Assembly (NCBI GenBank): GCA_905221605.1
Contig: CAJNDS010002141.1
Location: 262,966 to 326,965 of the forward strand
DNA: 64,000 nt
Source: Symbiodinium natans
Lineage: Eukaryota > Sar > Dinophyceae > Suessiales > Symbiodiniaceae
Direction of reading: 5' to 3'
The notes below the pieces were generated by a model that saw only the letters and a program-made list of their open reading frames with translations, searched no databases and was not told the origin of the DNA. Every line of letters starts with the position of its first letter. Within the stretch, counting starts at the first letter, position 1. A program made the position numbers and the translations under genes. This document shows positions 23,651-35,150 of this stretch, piece by piece.

Positions 23651-25396
23651 GGGTCTAGAGGTAGCTTGTATACTAGCCCATCCTGGTGAGGGATTTTGGG
23701 GTATAGGGTTCAGGTTTCAAGGAGGGCTCAGGGTTTTAGGATGTAGGGATGTAGGAGTTTAGGGTTTAGGGTTTAGGGTTTAGGGTTTATAGGGTTTAGG
23801 GTTTAGGGTTTAGGGTTTAGGGTTTAGGGTTTAGGGTTTAGGGTTTAGGGTTTAGGGTTTAGGGTCGGTTCTTTAGGGATGTAGGGCGTTGTAGCGTTGA
23901 TGGGGTTAGGAACGCCTCATTGGGGCTCGGGGGTCAGCTCCAAGCATCCCGACACTCTGCAAAGTAGAAGATCCCGATGTCCCTGAACCCGAAGCCTCAT
24001 CCCACATCTCCCTTGATTTCTGGCACGCGGAGCGTATATACCCTCTACACAGATACCTCAGGTTTAGGGTTTAGGGCTAGGGTTTAGGGTTTAGGGTTTA
24101 GGGTTTAGGGTTTAGGGTTTAGGGTTTAGGGTTTAGGTTTAGGGTTTAGGGTTTAGGGTTTAGGGTTTAGGGTTTAGGGTCTGGGACTCTGGGAGGTATA
24201 CAGCTTATAGAGTTGAGAGCTTAGGACACGGAGGATCTCTCATTTGTAGGTCTTCCGCTGGGTCGGGGTTCAGCTCACACGCGTTGCAAATCTAGCCGCG
24301 GCCTGGCATGCGTGGAGGCTTCTCTGGCTGGTTCTTTGTGGGGGATGAGGGTTTGGGGATGAGGGTTTAGGGTTTAGGGTTTAGGGTTTAGGGTTTAGGG
24401 TTTAGGGTTTAGGGTTTAGGGAATGAAGGCCCTATGTAATCCCTTAAAGGGTATATATAGGGCCCTCATTCCCTCATTCCCTACTAAGAACCAGGGGGGT
24501 TCTCTAAGATTTCTAGGTCCCAACGCCGTGAGCCTTCATGGGCCGTGACGGCGAGCTTGGGATCAATGGCAGCCGAAACGTTTAGGGTTTAGGGTGTAGG
24601 GTAAAGGGTTTAGGGTTTAGTGCGCTGGCAGGAATGTAGAATCAGTTGCTCTGCTGTCGAATAGGTTCTGCTAGGACCCAGAGTAGGCCCTGATTCCTTT
24701 TTTTAGGGTTGAGGCTCTCCTTTTTCAGCCCTTTTTAAACCAAAAAAACTACCCTTTCTATTCCTAGGGTACTCTTGGGGCTAGATTCTGGCAGTCGAGC
24801 AACAGACATGACTCATGCCACCCCATTTTTGTTGGAACTACTTGGCTTGATGACGGGCTCTTGCAGGCCTGTTCAACACGGGGTCGTTTTTGTTGGAGTC
24901 TGTCAAAATGATATCTGCCAATGTTCGTCAAGGGCTCCAAACATGGGGTTTTTCCCAACAGCAGCAAAGTTTGTTTGATTCTAGCTGCGAATGTACTGCC
25001 TTGCATGCGGCTCTCAACAGCCAGCCCCTCTAAAGCCTTTCGACGCGACCGATAGAATCCCGCCAGCACTAAAACAACCAAACCTTGAGCCCAAAACCCT
25101 AAAACCATACTTGCATGTGCTTCAAAACCCCCTAAAACTAAAAATGGTTCTTCTTTGTAAGGGTAATCTGGAGATTAGTATCTTTCTTTTTTGGGGGTTC
25201 TTTCGCAAGTAGTAGACAGGGGGTAGTTTCCTAAATCACGGTCCCTTTTGTGGATCCCTTTTGTTTAACGGGTGCCTAAACCCTAAACCCTACACCCTAA
25301 ACCCTAAGCTCTAAGCCCTAAGCCCTAAACCCTAAACCCTAACCCTAAATGTAAACCCTAAACCCTAAACCCTCTCAGACCCTGTCAGCGCCACAG

Positions 25397-25443
25397 GCCA
25401 GGCGGCTGTCACGCGCAACGGCGCCGAGGGGAAGACAGGCTAG
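25397..25443 (+). CDS. Possible terminal exon
   Basis: After a CCACAG acceptor, 15 codons read QAAVTRNGAEGKTG and end in TAG at 25441-25443. Length and position between telomeric blocks fit a last exon, but nothing identifies the gene. Confidence 0.25.
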
Positions 25444-25863
25444 GGCATGCATTTCAAGGGGCTCTTCACAAGGGATCCTTTGGGAGGGCGAGGGTTTAGG
25501 CTTCAGGGTTTAGTTCAGCGAGAGTTTAGGGGTTGTTGGGGGCATCTGGGGCGGCTGCCGCATGAGCCCATCTAAACCCCAAGCACCCCCTAGGGTTTAG
25601 GGTCGAGGGTCTTAGGGTTTGCCCTGAAAACCTTCGACAACAGCTCGAAAGCATCCGCCATGTGAGCAGCCCCTGCAACCCCTACAAGCACTCCAAGCCT
25701 TCTTTAAGCCTTCTGCGACCCTTTAGAAGGGTTTGGGGTTTAGGGCTTAGGTTTTGGGGTTTAGGGTTTAGGGTTTAGGGTTTAGGGTTTAGGGTTCAGG
25801 GTTTAGGGTAAAATCCTGTGGAAGCCCTGTAAACCCCATAAGCCCCTGGAAGCCCCTTTACAG

Positions 25864-25911
25864 GAGACAGGCAGGATGCAGCCGCTGCCGCCCCTGCCTG
25901 GACCTGACTAG
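25864..25911 (+). CDS. Possible terminal exon
   Basis: After a TTACAG acceptor, ETGRMQPLPPLPGPD ends in TAG at 25909-25911. Proline-rich and short; unassigned. Confidence 0.25.
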   Translation, partial: ETGRMQPLPPLPGPD

Positions 25912-26203
25912 GGTTCAGGGTTTGGGGCTCAGGGTTCAGGGTTTAGGGTTTAGGGTTCAGGGTTTAGGGTTTAGGGTTTCGGGTTTAGGGGCTATAGTAT
26001 ACTAGGGGTTCCCATAAAGTGGCTTTAGGGCCCAATTGTATACTATATGGGTACATGGAGCCTCAGGGTAGCGCTGCTTATGGGCCTCCCTGGTATTCTA
26101 GATTTTGTTTCTGCATCTTCTAGGGTTTAGGGTTATAGGGCTTAGGGTCTAGGGTTCAGGGTCTAGGGTTTAGGGCTTAGGGCTTTAGGGTTTCTGCTAC
26201 GGC

Positions 26204-26272
26204 TTACATCGAGATCTCCGGCATAACGCCTGATGTCAAAGTACTAGCCACGGAGTGGAGAAACTGGCCATG
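26204..26272 (+). CDS. Unassigned exon-like island
   Basis: Open frame reading TAYIEISGITPDVKVLATEW then RNWPWV, followed by a stop. It lies in a unique island between two telomeric/inverted-repeat stretches. No family recognised. Confidence 0.25.
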
Positions 26273-28663
26273 GGTGTGAAGCACCTGATCTTAGGGTTTA
26301 GGGTGCAGCTTACGTCAGCAGAGTTTACTCCTGGTGCCCTATCTGCGTGCCCTTCTGAACACTACGGGGCTCTAGCTTGGAATCTACATCTTCATGTTCC
26401 GCTGGTACTCCGGAACCTTCGCATCCCTAAGGGTCCATTCATCCATATAGTAGATACTTGGGCCCCAAAGCTACTTTATAGGAACCCCTTTTTTAAGGCC
26501 CAAGCATATACTAGATGAGTGCATGGACCCTTTGGGTTCGTATATGAGCGACCGCTACGCAGCGGAAGAGGCTCCAGGCAAAGACCAGGGTCTACACCCT
26601 GTAAGATGCCCTAAGTACCCCGCAAGAAGGTACTCTTGTTCCGGCGTACTCTGGGGGCAGTTACTTGCTGCCCTCTACCGCGCCTGGTTCCGGGGTTTTG
26701 GTAACCCTAAAACCTAAACCCCAAACCCCAAACCCCAAACCCCAAACCCCAAACCCCAAACCCTAAACCCTAAACCCTAAAACCCTTGCAGGGTTTGAGG
26801 TTTTTGGGTTAAGTTTAGGGTCTAGCGCGTGTTATAATAAATCATCCTCCTCTCCTCTCTCGTCTTGGGCTCCGAGCCCCGATACCTGGGCAGTCAGATC
26901 TTCCGAAACAGCTCAATGTAATTGAAGATGTCTAGTCAAACTAGGGTTTAGGGTTGAGGGTTTAGGGTTCAGGGTTTAGGGTTTAGGGTCAATCTTCATA
27001 GTCCCAACATCATGTAGGGATGCTTCTTATGGCTTAACCGTATCTTCCTTAAGGTGGGGCGGGTCAGAGGTGGGTAGGGGAAGCTAAACATTGGGTTTAG
27101 GAAACCTAGAGAACCCCAAACCCGAAGTCCTCCATCCCAAGGCGCGTCCACTCGGGCTATCGGGACTCCGCCGTCGCTTCGCCAAAGGGCAGAAGCTCTC
27201 GATGGCTAGCCCCGCGAGCTTGGCACGCCCAAGCCCCACTAATCGGCCCGGATGGCTTCTCTACACCCAAACAGAACCCACTTTTTGGTCACACGAAAAT
27301 CCTGGTCTGTCCTAAAGGCTCAGCTCAACATGGGCCAGCTTCCAGTGCTGCAGAGCCCTCACACAAGAACTCCTTCTGTCGCCCTTTCCCGTGCCAGGTT
27401 ACTGCCTACGATTTCCCCTCCGCGCGATTTGCACGATCAGCGGGGGTTGAATTGGTTCTTGTCGGGGACAGCCCGCAGCCCAGCCGCTGGGTTGAGGGTT
27501 GAGGGGCATTTGGGCCCACAGGGCCTTGAACCCTAAACGCTAAAGCTGCTAAAGCTACCAAACCTACGAAACCGACTAAACCTACTGCACCCACTAAACC
27601 TACTAAACCTGTAAAAACCTACTAGATTCCAAACCCCTCCCAAACCCTAAACCCCAAAACCTTAACCCTAAAACTATTAACCTTACTCCCTGCCAGACGA
27701 CAGGGCCCATAGAGCTTAAACTGCCTGTACTTGGTAGCCCAGTGTGGCCTACCCTTTTGCCTTCTTCTTGGTTCTAGGTTACCCTTCAAGTAACCAAACC
27801 CCAAAACGGACCCGCAAACTACCTTTTGCTCAAGAGCCCCCCGCCCAAAACAAAAAAGAAAAACAATTTTCCCTATATATTGCCTTTACAAGGAAGAATG
27901 TGTCTTTGTGTGGTTCTTAAGCAAGCACTAGTAAACCCTAAGCCCTCAACCCTTGACCTTAACCCTCAACCCTCAACCCTAGACCCTTATTGCAGTTACT
28001 GGGTTACCAAGTGTGTGTTGGAGTTCAACCAACTAAAACTTAGCCGATTCTCTGAGTACATCAGCTTGGGGCGTTCAAGCTTTAGGGTTTAGGGGGTGTG
28101 TGGGGTTAAGGGTTTAAGGGGCTTAGGGTTCAGGGATCAGGGTTTAGGGGTTAGGGTTCAGGATCAGGATTCAGGGTTTAGGGTGGGTACCACGTTCGTC
28201 GCATCAAAGAGCAGTTAACGGTGTCGGGAGGTGAGCGATTAACGTAGGACCCCATTTAGGGTTTAGGGTTTAGGGTTCATCAACTCTTAAAGTAACCCTG
28301 GACTCTGTCAGCCCTTGGAAATCTAAACCCCTACACCCACAACTCTACAAGGTTCTGGTGCTTAAACGCGCCAAACACCAAACCTGCATACCCTCAGGAT
28401 TTAGGGGCTTAGACTTGGATCAGAGACGTGCACCGCGAAGCGGCTAAGGTCTCGGGAACTGCCGGCCGGGCTCTCGGCCAAAATGCCGTAAGGAGGTTGT
28501 TGGGCTGAGGGCTGAGGGTCTAAACCGTTCATCATCATGGTTTATGTCGGGTACCTAGACCCATGAGGAACCTAGGAATCCAAAAGGTGCCCTTTCCCGT
28601 TTGGAGCTGCTTATAAGGGAACCTAAAGCCCAAAAAAAAGGGCCCACCCTGCGTCCTAGACCC

Positions 28664-28775
28664 AAAGAGCCCAATACCCCTTAATGAAGGAATATACCTT
28701 AAATCATAAGAGGGATCCCAATATGGTTTAAGGTATATTTCCTTAACTACGGGGTATTGGGCTCTCGGGGTAAAA
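28664..28775. mobile_element. Inverted-repeat element D
   Basis: Ends CCCAGAGAGCCCAATACCCC / GGGGTATTGGGCTCTC, mirrored arms with AAGGAATATACCTTAAATC. Others: 7628-7770, 15293-15410, 21744-21842, 23097-23275, 48308-48405. Confidence 0.8.
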
Positions 28776-28869
28776 GCAAGCCAAGGCAACTGCAGGCACC
28801 TTCTTACCCAGGCTGCCCACGTACCGAATTCAAAGTCGGCTGCCTCCCCTTCCCGCACACCTAACTTGC

Positions 28870-28973
28870 AAGGTCCATGTACGTGTATTAATATATACTT
28901 GGGCCTTAAAAGGCGTTCCCATAGAGTAGCTTTGCGGCCCAAGTATATACCATGTGGGTAGATGGACCCTGAG
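28870..28973. mobile_element. Inverted-repeat element B
   Basis: About 105 bp, ends AGGTCCATGTAC and GATGGACCCTGAGG, with the mirrored core TATACTTGGGCC / GGCCCAAGTATATAC. Other members: 8186-8305, 11622-11725, 18160-18256, 25990-26065, 26424-26540, 29672-29778, 30417-30485, 45695-45785, 48548-48640, 52345-52408, 62550-62640. The most numerous family here. Confidence 0.85.
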
Positions 28974-29247
28974 GGTGACTTGTAGGGTCCGCTCAGGAAA
29001 GCGTGCACCTGGGGAGCCTTTGCTAGGGGAGTATGAGGGGGCGGGGGCACCATATGTGGAAGCATTGGGCTTCTTAAGCCTGGGATCCTGAGTAGCAAAC
29101 CCTTCAAAGCCGTCTTTAAAGTCGAAAACCAGTTCGGGGGGAAAAACAACGAAAGCTTAGGGTTTAGGGTTTTCGGGTTTAGGGTTTAGGGTTTATAAGG
29201 TTTAGGTCGGGTTTAGGGTGACCCACATATCAGACCAGACTTTGCAG

Positions 29248-29325
29248 GCCAGTTGCAGCCAGTTCGCAAGTTCCATGAGCCTGCCGAGTGGAGCGTTACA
29301 TAAAGCAAAAAGCACACCTCTACCG
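29248..29325 (+). CDS. Candidate exon upstream of the PanB exons
   Basis: After TTTGCAG, 26 codons read ASCSQFASSMSLPSGALHKA then KSTPLP, ending at a GT donor in phase 0. It is Ser/Ala-rich without acidic residues, like a transit peptide, so it might be the 5' part of the PanB gene. The phase does not fit directly to the next candidate exon at 29486, so an intermediate exon or a different gene is possible. Confidence 0.3.
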
Positions 29326-29485
29326 GTAGGCCCTTGAGAAATTGGACCTTAGGGTGTAGGGTTTAGGGTTTAGGGTTTAGGGTTTAGGGTTTAGGGTTTA
29401 GGCTTATGGAATTTCAGAGGGTTATATTCAGGAATATGCTTCAGATACCTTTATAAGGGCCATCCTAGTCTAGCAGCCGATAGAG

Positions 29486-32400
29486 GCTGGGACTTTCCGA
29501 CACCGTCGGTGTCACGATGGAGGCGGGTCTGATGCTGGAGTGCAAGGGTTTAGGGTTTAGGGTTTAGGGTTTAGGGTTTAGGGTTTAGGGTTTAGGGTTT
29601 AGGGTTTAGGGTTTAGGGTTTAGGGTTTAGGGTGTTTTTGCTTTGAGGTCAGGAAGCTCTAAACCCACTCAAAGGGTCCATGTACCTATATACAGAAAAA
29701 CTTGGGCCTTGAATGGGTTTTTTTGTCAGGTAGCTTTAGGGCCCAAGTTTGTAGTAAATGGGTACATGGACCCTCAGGGCCTTATAAACACTAAAGTGTC
29801 CTAAGGCCTGAACCGGAAGTTGATCACGTGGGTTTACGTCTGGGTTATCCGCCAAAACCCTGAAACTTTTACCTTTAGAACTCTGTGAACCTTTTTTTGC
29901 GGGTTATAGGTGCCCTAAACCCTAAAACCCTAAACTCAAACCCTATACCTTATGCATTAAGCTCCAAACCCGACACCGCATCCTAACCCAAGCCATAAGC
30001 CCTAAATTTCACACCCCCCCCCCCCCCCCACACCGCATCCTACCGAAGATTAGGCATCGGGCTTGTCGGGCTGCAGACCCGTCACCCCCCAAAAGCCGTA
30101 AACCCTATTTGAGCCCTAAGCCTTAAACTTCAGACCCGAAGCTCTAACCCCAAACCCTGTACAAACCATATATGCCCTACCTGCACCCTAAACCCGAAAC
30201 CGCATGTTGAGTTTTGCACCCCCTCCCTCCTCCATGAATAGTCCCATAGCAAGGAGATAGGTTTAGTGTTTAGGGTTTAGGGCTATGTCTTTCGGGCATT
30301 TGTTATTAGGGCGTTGGGTTTTGGGTTTACGGGTTAAGGCTTTAGGGCACCCATTACAGCGTTTAGTGTTAAGGTCTCAGGGCAACCCTAATCCCCACCA
30401 ATACCTTATAACCGTAAGGGTCCATGTACCGGAGCTTTAGGGCCCAAGTATATACTGTAATTATAGGCACATGGATCCTCAGGGCAACTAGACGCTAAAC
30501 CCGGAGCATCCCGAAACCCTAAACCCTAAACCCTAGACCCAAAAAACCCTAGACACTAAACCCTAAACCCCAAACCCTAAACCCTAAACCACAAAGCCCT
30601 CCAGGACATGCTGCGTGCCACCACGGCCGTCCGTCGCGGCGTTGACACGGCTGCGGGCACCTCGCCGAAGCCGCTGGTCATTGGAGTGGGGGGCCCCGGT
30701 TTAGGGTTGTAGGGTTTAGGGTTTGGGGTTGAGGGTTGAGGGTTTAGGGTTTAGGGTTTAGGGCTTAGGGCTCAGGTTTGAGGGTTTTTTGGTTTCTCAA
30801 CATCTAGAAGCAAGCTTGTCCTCCCAAACCCCCCCAAAAAGCTTCAAAGCCCTAAGGCCTGTAAACCCTAAACCCAACGTGTTTCGTTTTTCTTGCTCGA
30901 GGTTACGAGATCGGGTGAGGAGGTTTCACGTCTGTGGAGCATCTCAAGTTCCCACTACAACTTCGCGAGGAGTTTAGGGTTTCGGGCTTAGAATTGAGGC
31001 ACCTTTTTTTACAACCTTGGGGGGGGGGGGGGAAAGGGAGTAGGGATTATGGTTCAGATTCTAGCGTCCTTTGCTCGGCAGCGTTTTTTCCGGGCTTCAT
31101 CCCCGCAACCAGAAGTCTTCGCCAGAATGATAATTGGGTTAGGGTTTAGGGTTTAGATTTCGGGTTTAGGGTTTAGGGTTTAGAGTTTAGGGTTAGTTGC
31201 TGTCCCAAGGTCTGTCCGAAGGACAGTTTTGCTTGCATTTTGAATCATTCTGTGAACCCGAAACTGAACCCCATAATCCTATAACCCTATGACCCTAAAA
31301 GCCCTAAACCCTATAACCCCAAACCCCCTAATCCTAAACCCCATAACCCTATAACCCTAAGCCTATACCCTAAACCCCATAACACTAAACCCTAAACCCT
31401 AAACCCTAAACCCTAAACCCTAAACCCTAAACCCTAAACCCTAAACCCTAAACCCTAAACCCTAAACCCTAAACCCTAAACCCTAAACCCTAAACCCTAA
31501 ACCCTTTCCAGGACATGCCCTTCGGCCGCGGGCTTGGCACCCCTCAATCGCCTGTCCTAGGTAGGATCAGGGGGACCCTTAAAGGGGAACCCTTCTGAAC
31601 CCTCTTCTGGCTCTCTTAAACAGGGACCTTATGCAGAGGGTCTATATCCCCAAGGGTCCCCCTAATCCTAAACCCTAGCCTGAGTCTGTTCCTTGCGTTG
31701 CCTTCGGTTTGGAGGTGTAGGGGTAGTAGGTTGAGGTTTTGGGCTTTATGGTTTGGGGTTAAAGGGTTGGAGTTTAGGGTTTCAGGGGTTGCTGGGTTTA
31801 GGGTTTTAGGGTTTAGGGTTCTGGGCTTGAAGTTTGGGGGTTAATTAGAGGGTTTAGGGTTTGGGATTTAGGGTTTGGGGTTTAGTTTTTAGGGCATAGT
31901 AGGTCTTGAGTTCAGGGGTGTAGGGGTTAGTGGTTTAGAGTCTGGGGTTTAGGGTTCAGGGCTTAGTAGGTTTTGAGTTAGGCGTGGGTGTAGGGGTAGG
32001 GGGGTTTACGGTTTGGGGTTTAGGGTTTGGGGCTTTTGGGGCTAGGGTTTAGGGTTTAAGGGTGAGCACGTTTAGGGTTTAGGGCTTAGTAAGCTTAAGG
32101 GGGGGGGGGGGGGGGGGGCTGCCCAACCGGGCTCAGAACTTCAACAGACCTTGCAATGTTGGCTTTGCGCGCAGGAAAGAGCTCAGCGCTTCTTTGCCTT
32201 AAGATGGAATTCAGGAGAATGCTGCGGTGTTGGGGGGCTTCAAGGCTTTCATTGAATTTTGGGGGGGCTTCGGGTGTCGGGTTTAGAGGTATTACATCAA
32301 AGCCGTCCAGAGCCGCCCGGTGCAGGTTCATACCTGACGCCCGAAGATGCACTGCGCAATGCAGCAGCATTTCGAGTCGCAGGCCGCGGGTGGGGGGGGG

Positions 32401-32659
32401 GGGGGGGGGGGGGGTTTAGGGTTTAGGGTTTAGGGTTTAAAGTTTAGGGTTTAGGGTTTGTGTGTGGGGGGGGGGGGGGGGGTCTTAGCCTTTCTGATTC
32501 AGAAGCCTTTAAAAACCCTCGCGTTGTTGAGGAATTCGCAGGCTTCAGGGGGCTTTGAAGCATGAACCCTGCGCATCCGCACAGATACACTTCCCAAGAA
32601 GATATATAACATATTTCTATGTATATGTATATATATATATGTATATAGTACGTATATAC

Positions 32660-32692
<33 letters not shown>

Positions 32693-34589
32693 AAGTATGT
32701 CTATGTACCCCGAAACTTCCAGAACACGAAGCCCCAAAGCAGAGCAGTAGACCATCGTGGCGCAGGCGCGGACATTGTCAAACTGGAGGGCGGATGCGCG
32801 AATCTCAGAATTTAGGGTTTAAGGTCTAGGGTTTGGGGTCTAGGGTCTAGGGTCTAGGGTTTAGGGTTTGGTTAGTTTGGGTTCGGTCGAACTTAGGTTT
32901 TAGGATTTGGGGTTCAGGGTTTCGGGGTGTGGCAGCTTCGGATACTAGGTTATGGGATTTAGGCTTCAGGGTTCAAGGGTCTCCTGAGCTGCTTCAGCAG
33001 GCAAGCCTTTGTAACTTTTGGGATAGCAAGAGCCGCCCTTTCAGACCAAAGGTCCGCCCTTTTCCGTCCTGAAGCACTTAGCCTTTGGAGTTGTGCAGGG
33101 GCGTCAATTTTTGGGCCTGGATGTAGTCCCTCAGCCATCTATTGTGTCATTGTAGAAATGTCGTCTTGTCATGGGAGCCTTCCCCCAAAAAGGTATCCCA
33201 AATTTTGTCTGACTCTTGGGGGGGGGGTCAATGTCGGGGGAGGTTGGGAGGACTCTTCTGATCTTGATGCGGGATGGTGGGGAGTGGTGGGGAGGGGGGG
33301 TGGGCGTTCCGGAAAAGCCCCAAAACGCCAAGGGAAACATCCCAAGCCCTACACCCTCATCCCTGCCTTAACAAAACCCAGAGCCTACTTTTTTTTGGCA
33401 GTTTTCCCTAAGAATCCTTGCAGGGCTTTTGCAACAACAAACCAACAAAAAGGAAAGCTTCCCTGCCCCTACTTGGAGGTTCAAGGTACATAGTAAGTAC
33501 TTATAACTGTACTCATAACTGTACTTATAACCATATTAGGGCCCTGAAGGGGCTTTTTAGTGGGCTTATAAGTACAGTTATAATGAGTTATATTAGGGCA
33601 CTTAAGGGGCTTATAAGTACAGCTATAATGAGTTATATTAGGGCACTTAAGGGGCTTATAAGTACAGCTATAATGAGTTATATTAGGGCACTTAAGGGGC
33701 TCATAAGTACAGCTATAATGAGTTATATTAGGGCACTTAAGGGGCTCATAAGTACAGTTATAATGAGTTACTAAGTACCCTGAACCTCCAGGTACCGAAA
33801 TCTTTCTTGCAGGCCACCTGGCCCCTCTGGTGAAGTCCTTGACCAACGCGCCAAGCCCAGGGGCTCACTAGAAGCGCTCCGGAATAGGGTTTAGGGTTTA
33901 GGGGTTTAGGGTTTAGGGTTTAGGGTTTAGGGTTTAGGGTTTAGGGTTTAGGGTTTAGGGTTCAGGGTTTAGGGTTTAGGGTGTCTGTAGCCCAAAGGGT
34001 CCACATACCTGTAGAGTATATACTTGGGCCTATTCGTTTCGGTTTCAGGGCTTGGGGTTTTACAGGGTTTAAAGGGAGGAGGTGACGCATTTGAATGGAA
34101 GGGGTGTTTGAGTTAGCATTAGTTGCTTGTTCTGGTGCTTTTTTTACGGGAATGATACCGTTCGTGGGGGTAGTTGTCTAAATTGTCCCTTTTGGGGTCC
34201 TATAGAAAAGTGCAGCACCCGGATAATAAGGACCTAAAAATGGGAACCTAATTCAAAGAGCCACCCATAGATTGAGGGGCACCGCTATTATGGGGAAATA
34301 ACCGTACCTTGGGTCCCACGAACCACAAGGAGGCCAATCTCCAGAACCCAGGTAACGGTCTCAAGACACGTTATTGGGCGTGTTTGCCAGGATGGGCTGT
34401 CCTCTAACGGCCCTTTACAAAGGCCCTTTGTCGGGTTGAATTCTGGGGAATTAAGTAAGGCCCAAGCCAATCCGTGTAAGAACTTCACCTGCAAAGGGTG
34501 TAGGGCTTAGTAGGGTTTAGGGTTGGGGGGGGGTCAGGCCGGAATTGGCGTGATGAGTCACATTGGCCTGGAGCCGCAGCGTGTCCGGG
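29486..34589 (+). CDS. panB: Ketopantoate hydroxymethyltransferase, N-terminal half (exon set A)
   Basis: PanB (3-methyl-2-oxobutanoate hydroxymethyltransferase) transfers a one-carbon unit from methylene-tetrahydrofolate to ketoisovalerate, the first step of pantothenate synthesis. Exons: candidate 29486-29522 (LGLSDTVGVTME, cf. the GDS metal loop), then 30605-30685, 31512-31524, 32326-32382, 32766-32807, 33813-33847 and 34538 to about 34589. They splice in phase to DMLRATTAVRRGVDTAAG, KPLVIG-DMPFG-SYLTPEDALRNAAAF, AGADIVKLEGGCA, HLAPLVKSLTNA and GIGVMSHIGLEPQRV. The Asp of DMPFG and Glu of KLEGG correspond to two of the three metal ligands of the E. coli enzyme; GHIGL-type and SYLTPEDAL-type motifs are also family hallmarks. 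Exon 31512-31524 is only 13 nt. Donors are GT, GC, GC, GA, GC and probably GC. The gene then stops: the segment with the general-base Glu is not found here, and the C-terminal motifs lie at 62.0-63.6 kb. Confidence 0.8.
31385..31507 (-). repeat. CCCTAAA array
   Basis: About 17 near-perfect copies ending five bases before the 13-nt PanB exon at 31512, so the array supplies almost the whole 3' end of the intron. Confidence 0.95.
32620..32695. repeat. TA/TATG microsatellite
   Basis: TATATG and TATATA runs in the PanB intron 32383-32765. Similar TA tracts are at 19038-19062, 61550-61575 and 62460-62520. Confidence 0.9.
33472..33791. mobile_element. Inverted-repeat element A with four internal 45-bp tandem copies
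   Basis: Ends are inverted: CTTGGAGGTTCAAGGTAC at the left, GTACCCTGAACCTCCAG at the right. The interior has a 45-bp unit (33586-33765) four times. Because 45 is a multiple of three it gives misleading repetitive frames on both strands. It lies in the PanB intron 32808-33812, ending 21 bp before the exon. Confidence 0.85.
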
Positions 34590-35150
34590 GCCCGGGCCCA
34601 TCTTGGGTGTAGGGCCGTGTAGGGTTTAGGGTTTAGGATTTAGGGTTTAGGGTTTAGGGTTTAGGGTTTAATTTTTGGGTGTAGGGTTTAGGGTTTAGGG
34701 TTTTAGGGCCCTGGAGGTAAGGGTTCGTACCCTAAACCCTAAATCCCAAACCCTAATTTCTGAACTGATGGTTGTTTTCACCCCCGCCCCCCCGCCCCCC
34801 ATCCGGCTGTGGGGGCTTAAGCTAATTCTTGGACCTCAATGGTGTTGACAAGGACTTAAGAGGATTCTTGTCTAGGAATGACTCTGAGAGGGTGTAACAT
34901 GCCGATCAGCAGATGAGGCACAACGCAGCCATGGTCACACCTGCGACTTCGGTTTTCAAGAACACGAACAGGGCCCTCCCCGATACTAGTGGCTTGAAAG
35001 GCTTACGGCGCAGGGTCCACAAACCCTAAACCCTAAACCCTAAACCCTAAACCCTGAACCCTGAACCCTAAACCTCAGAAGCTATAGGGCCATCTCAGAG
35101 GTCAACCGATATAGTGCTCCTGTCTCCCGGTTCCTGGTCAGCACGGGCTG

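Larger units (their letters stand above)
17430..29240. other. Gene-poor, repeat-rich stretch
   Basis: Telomeric arrays, elements A-D and the orphan islands listed above. Apart from those islands I see no recognisable coding sequence, RNA gene or regulatory signal. Confidence 0.6.

Noticed and set aside
28535-29149. 204-codon minus-strand open frame
   Set aside because: It runs across elements D and B and telomeric repeat; no family match and composition follows the repeats.
33418-33846. Long open frames with a repeated 15-residue unit on both strands
   Set aside because: They arise from the 45-bp tandem repeat inside element A.
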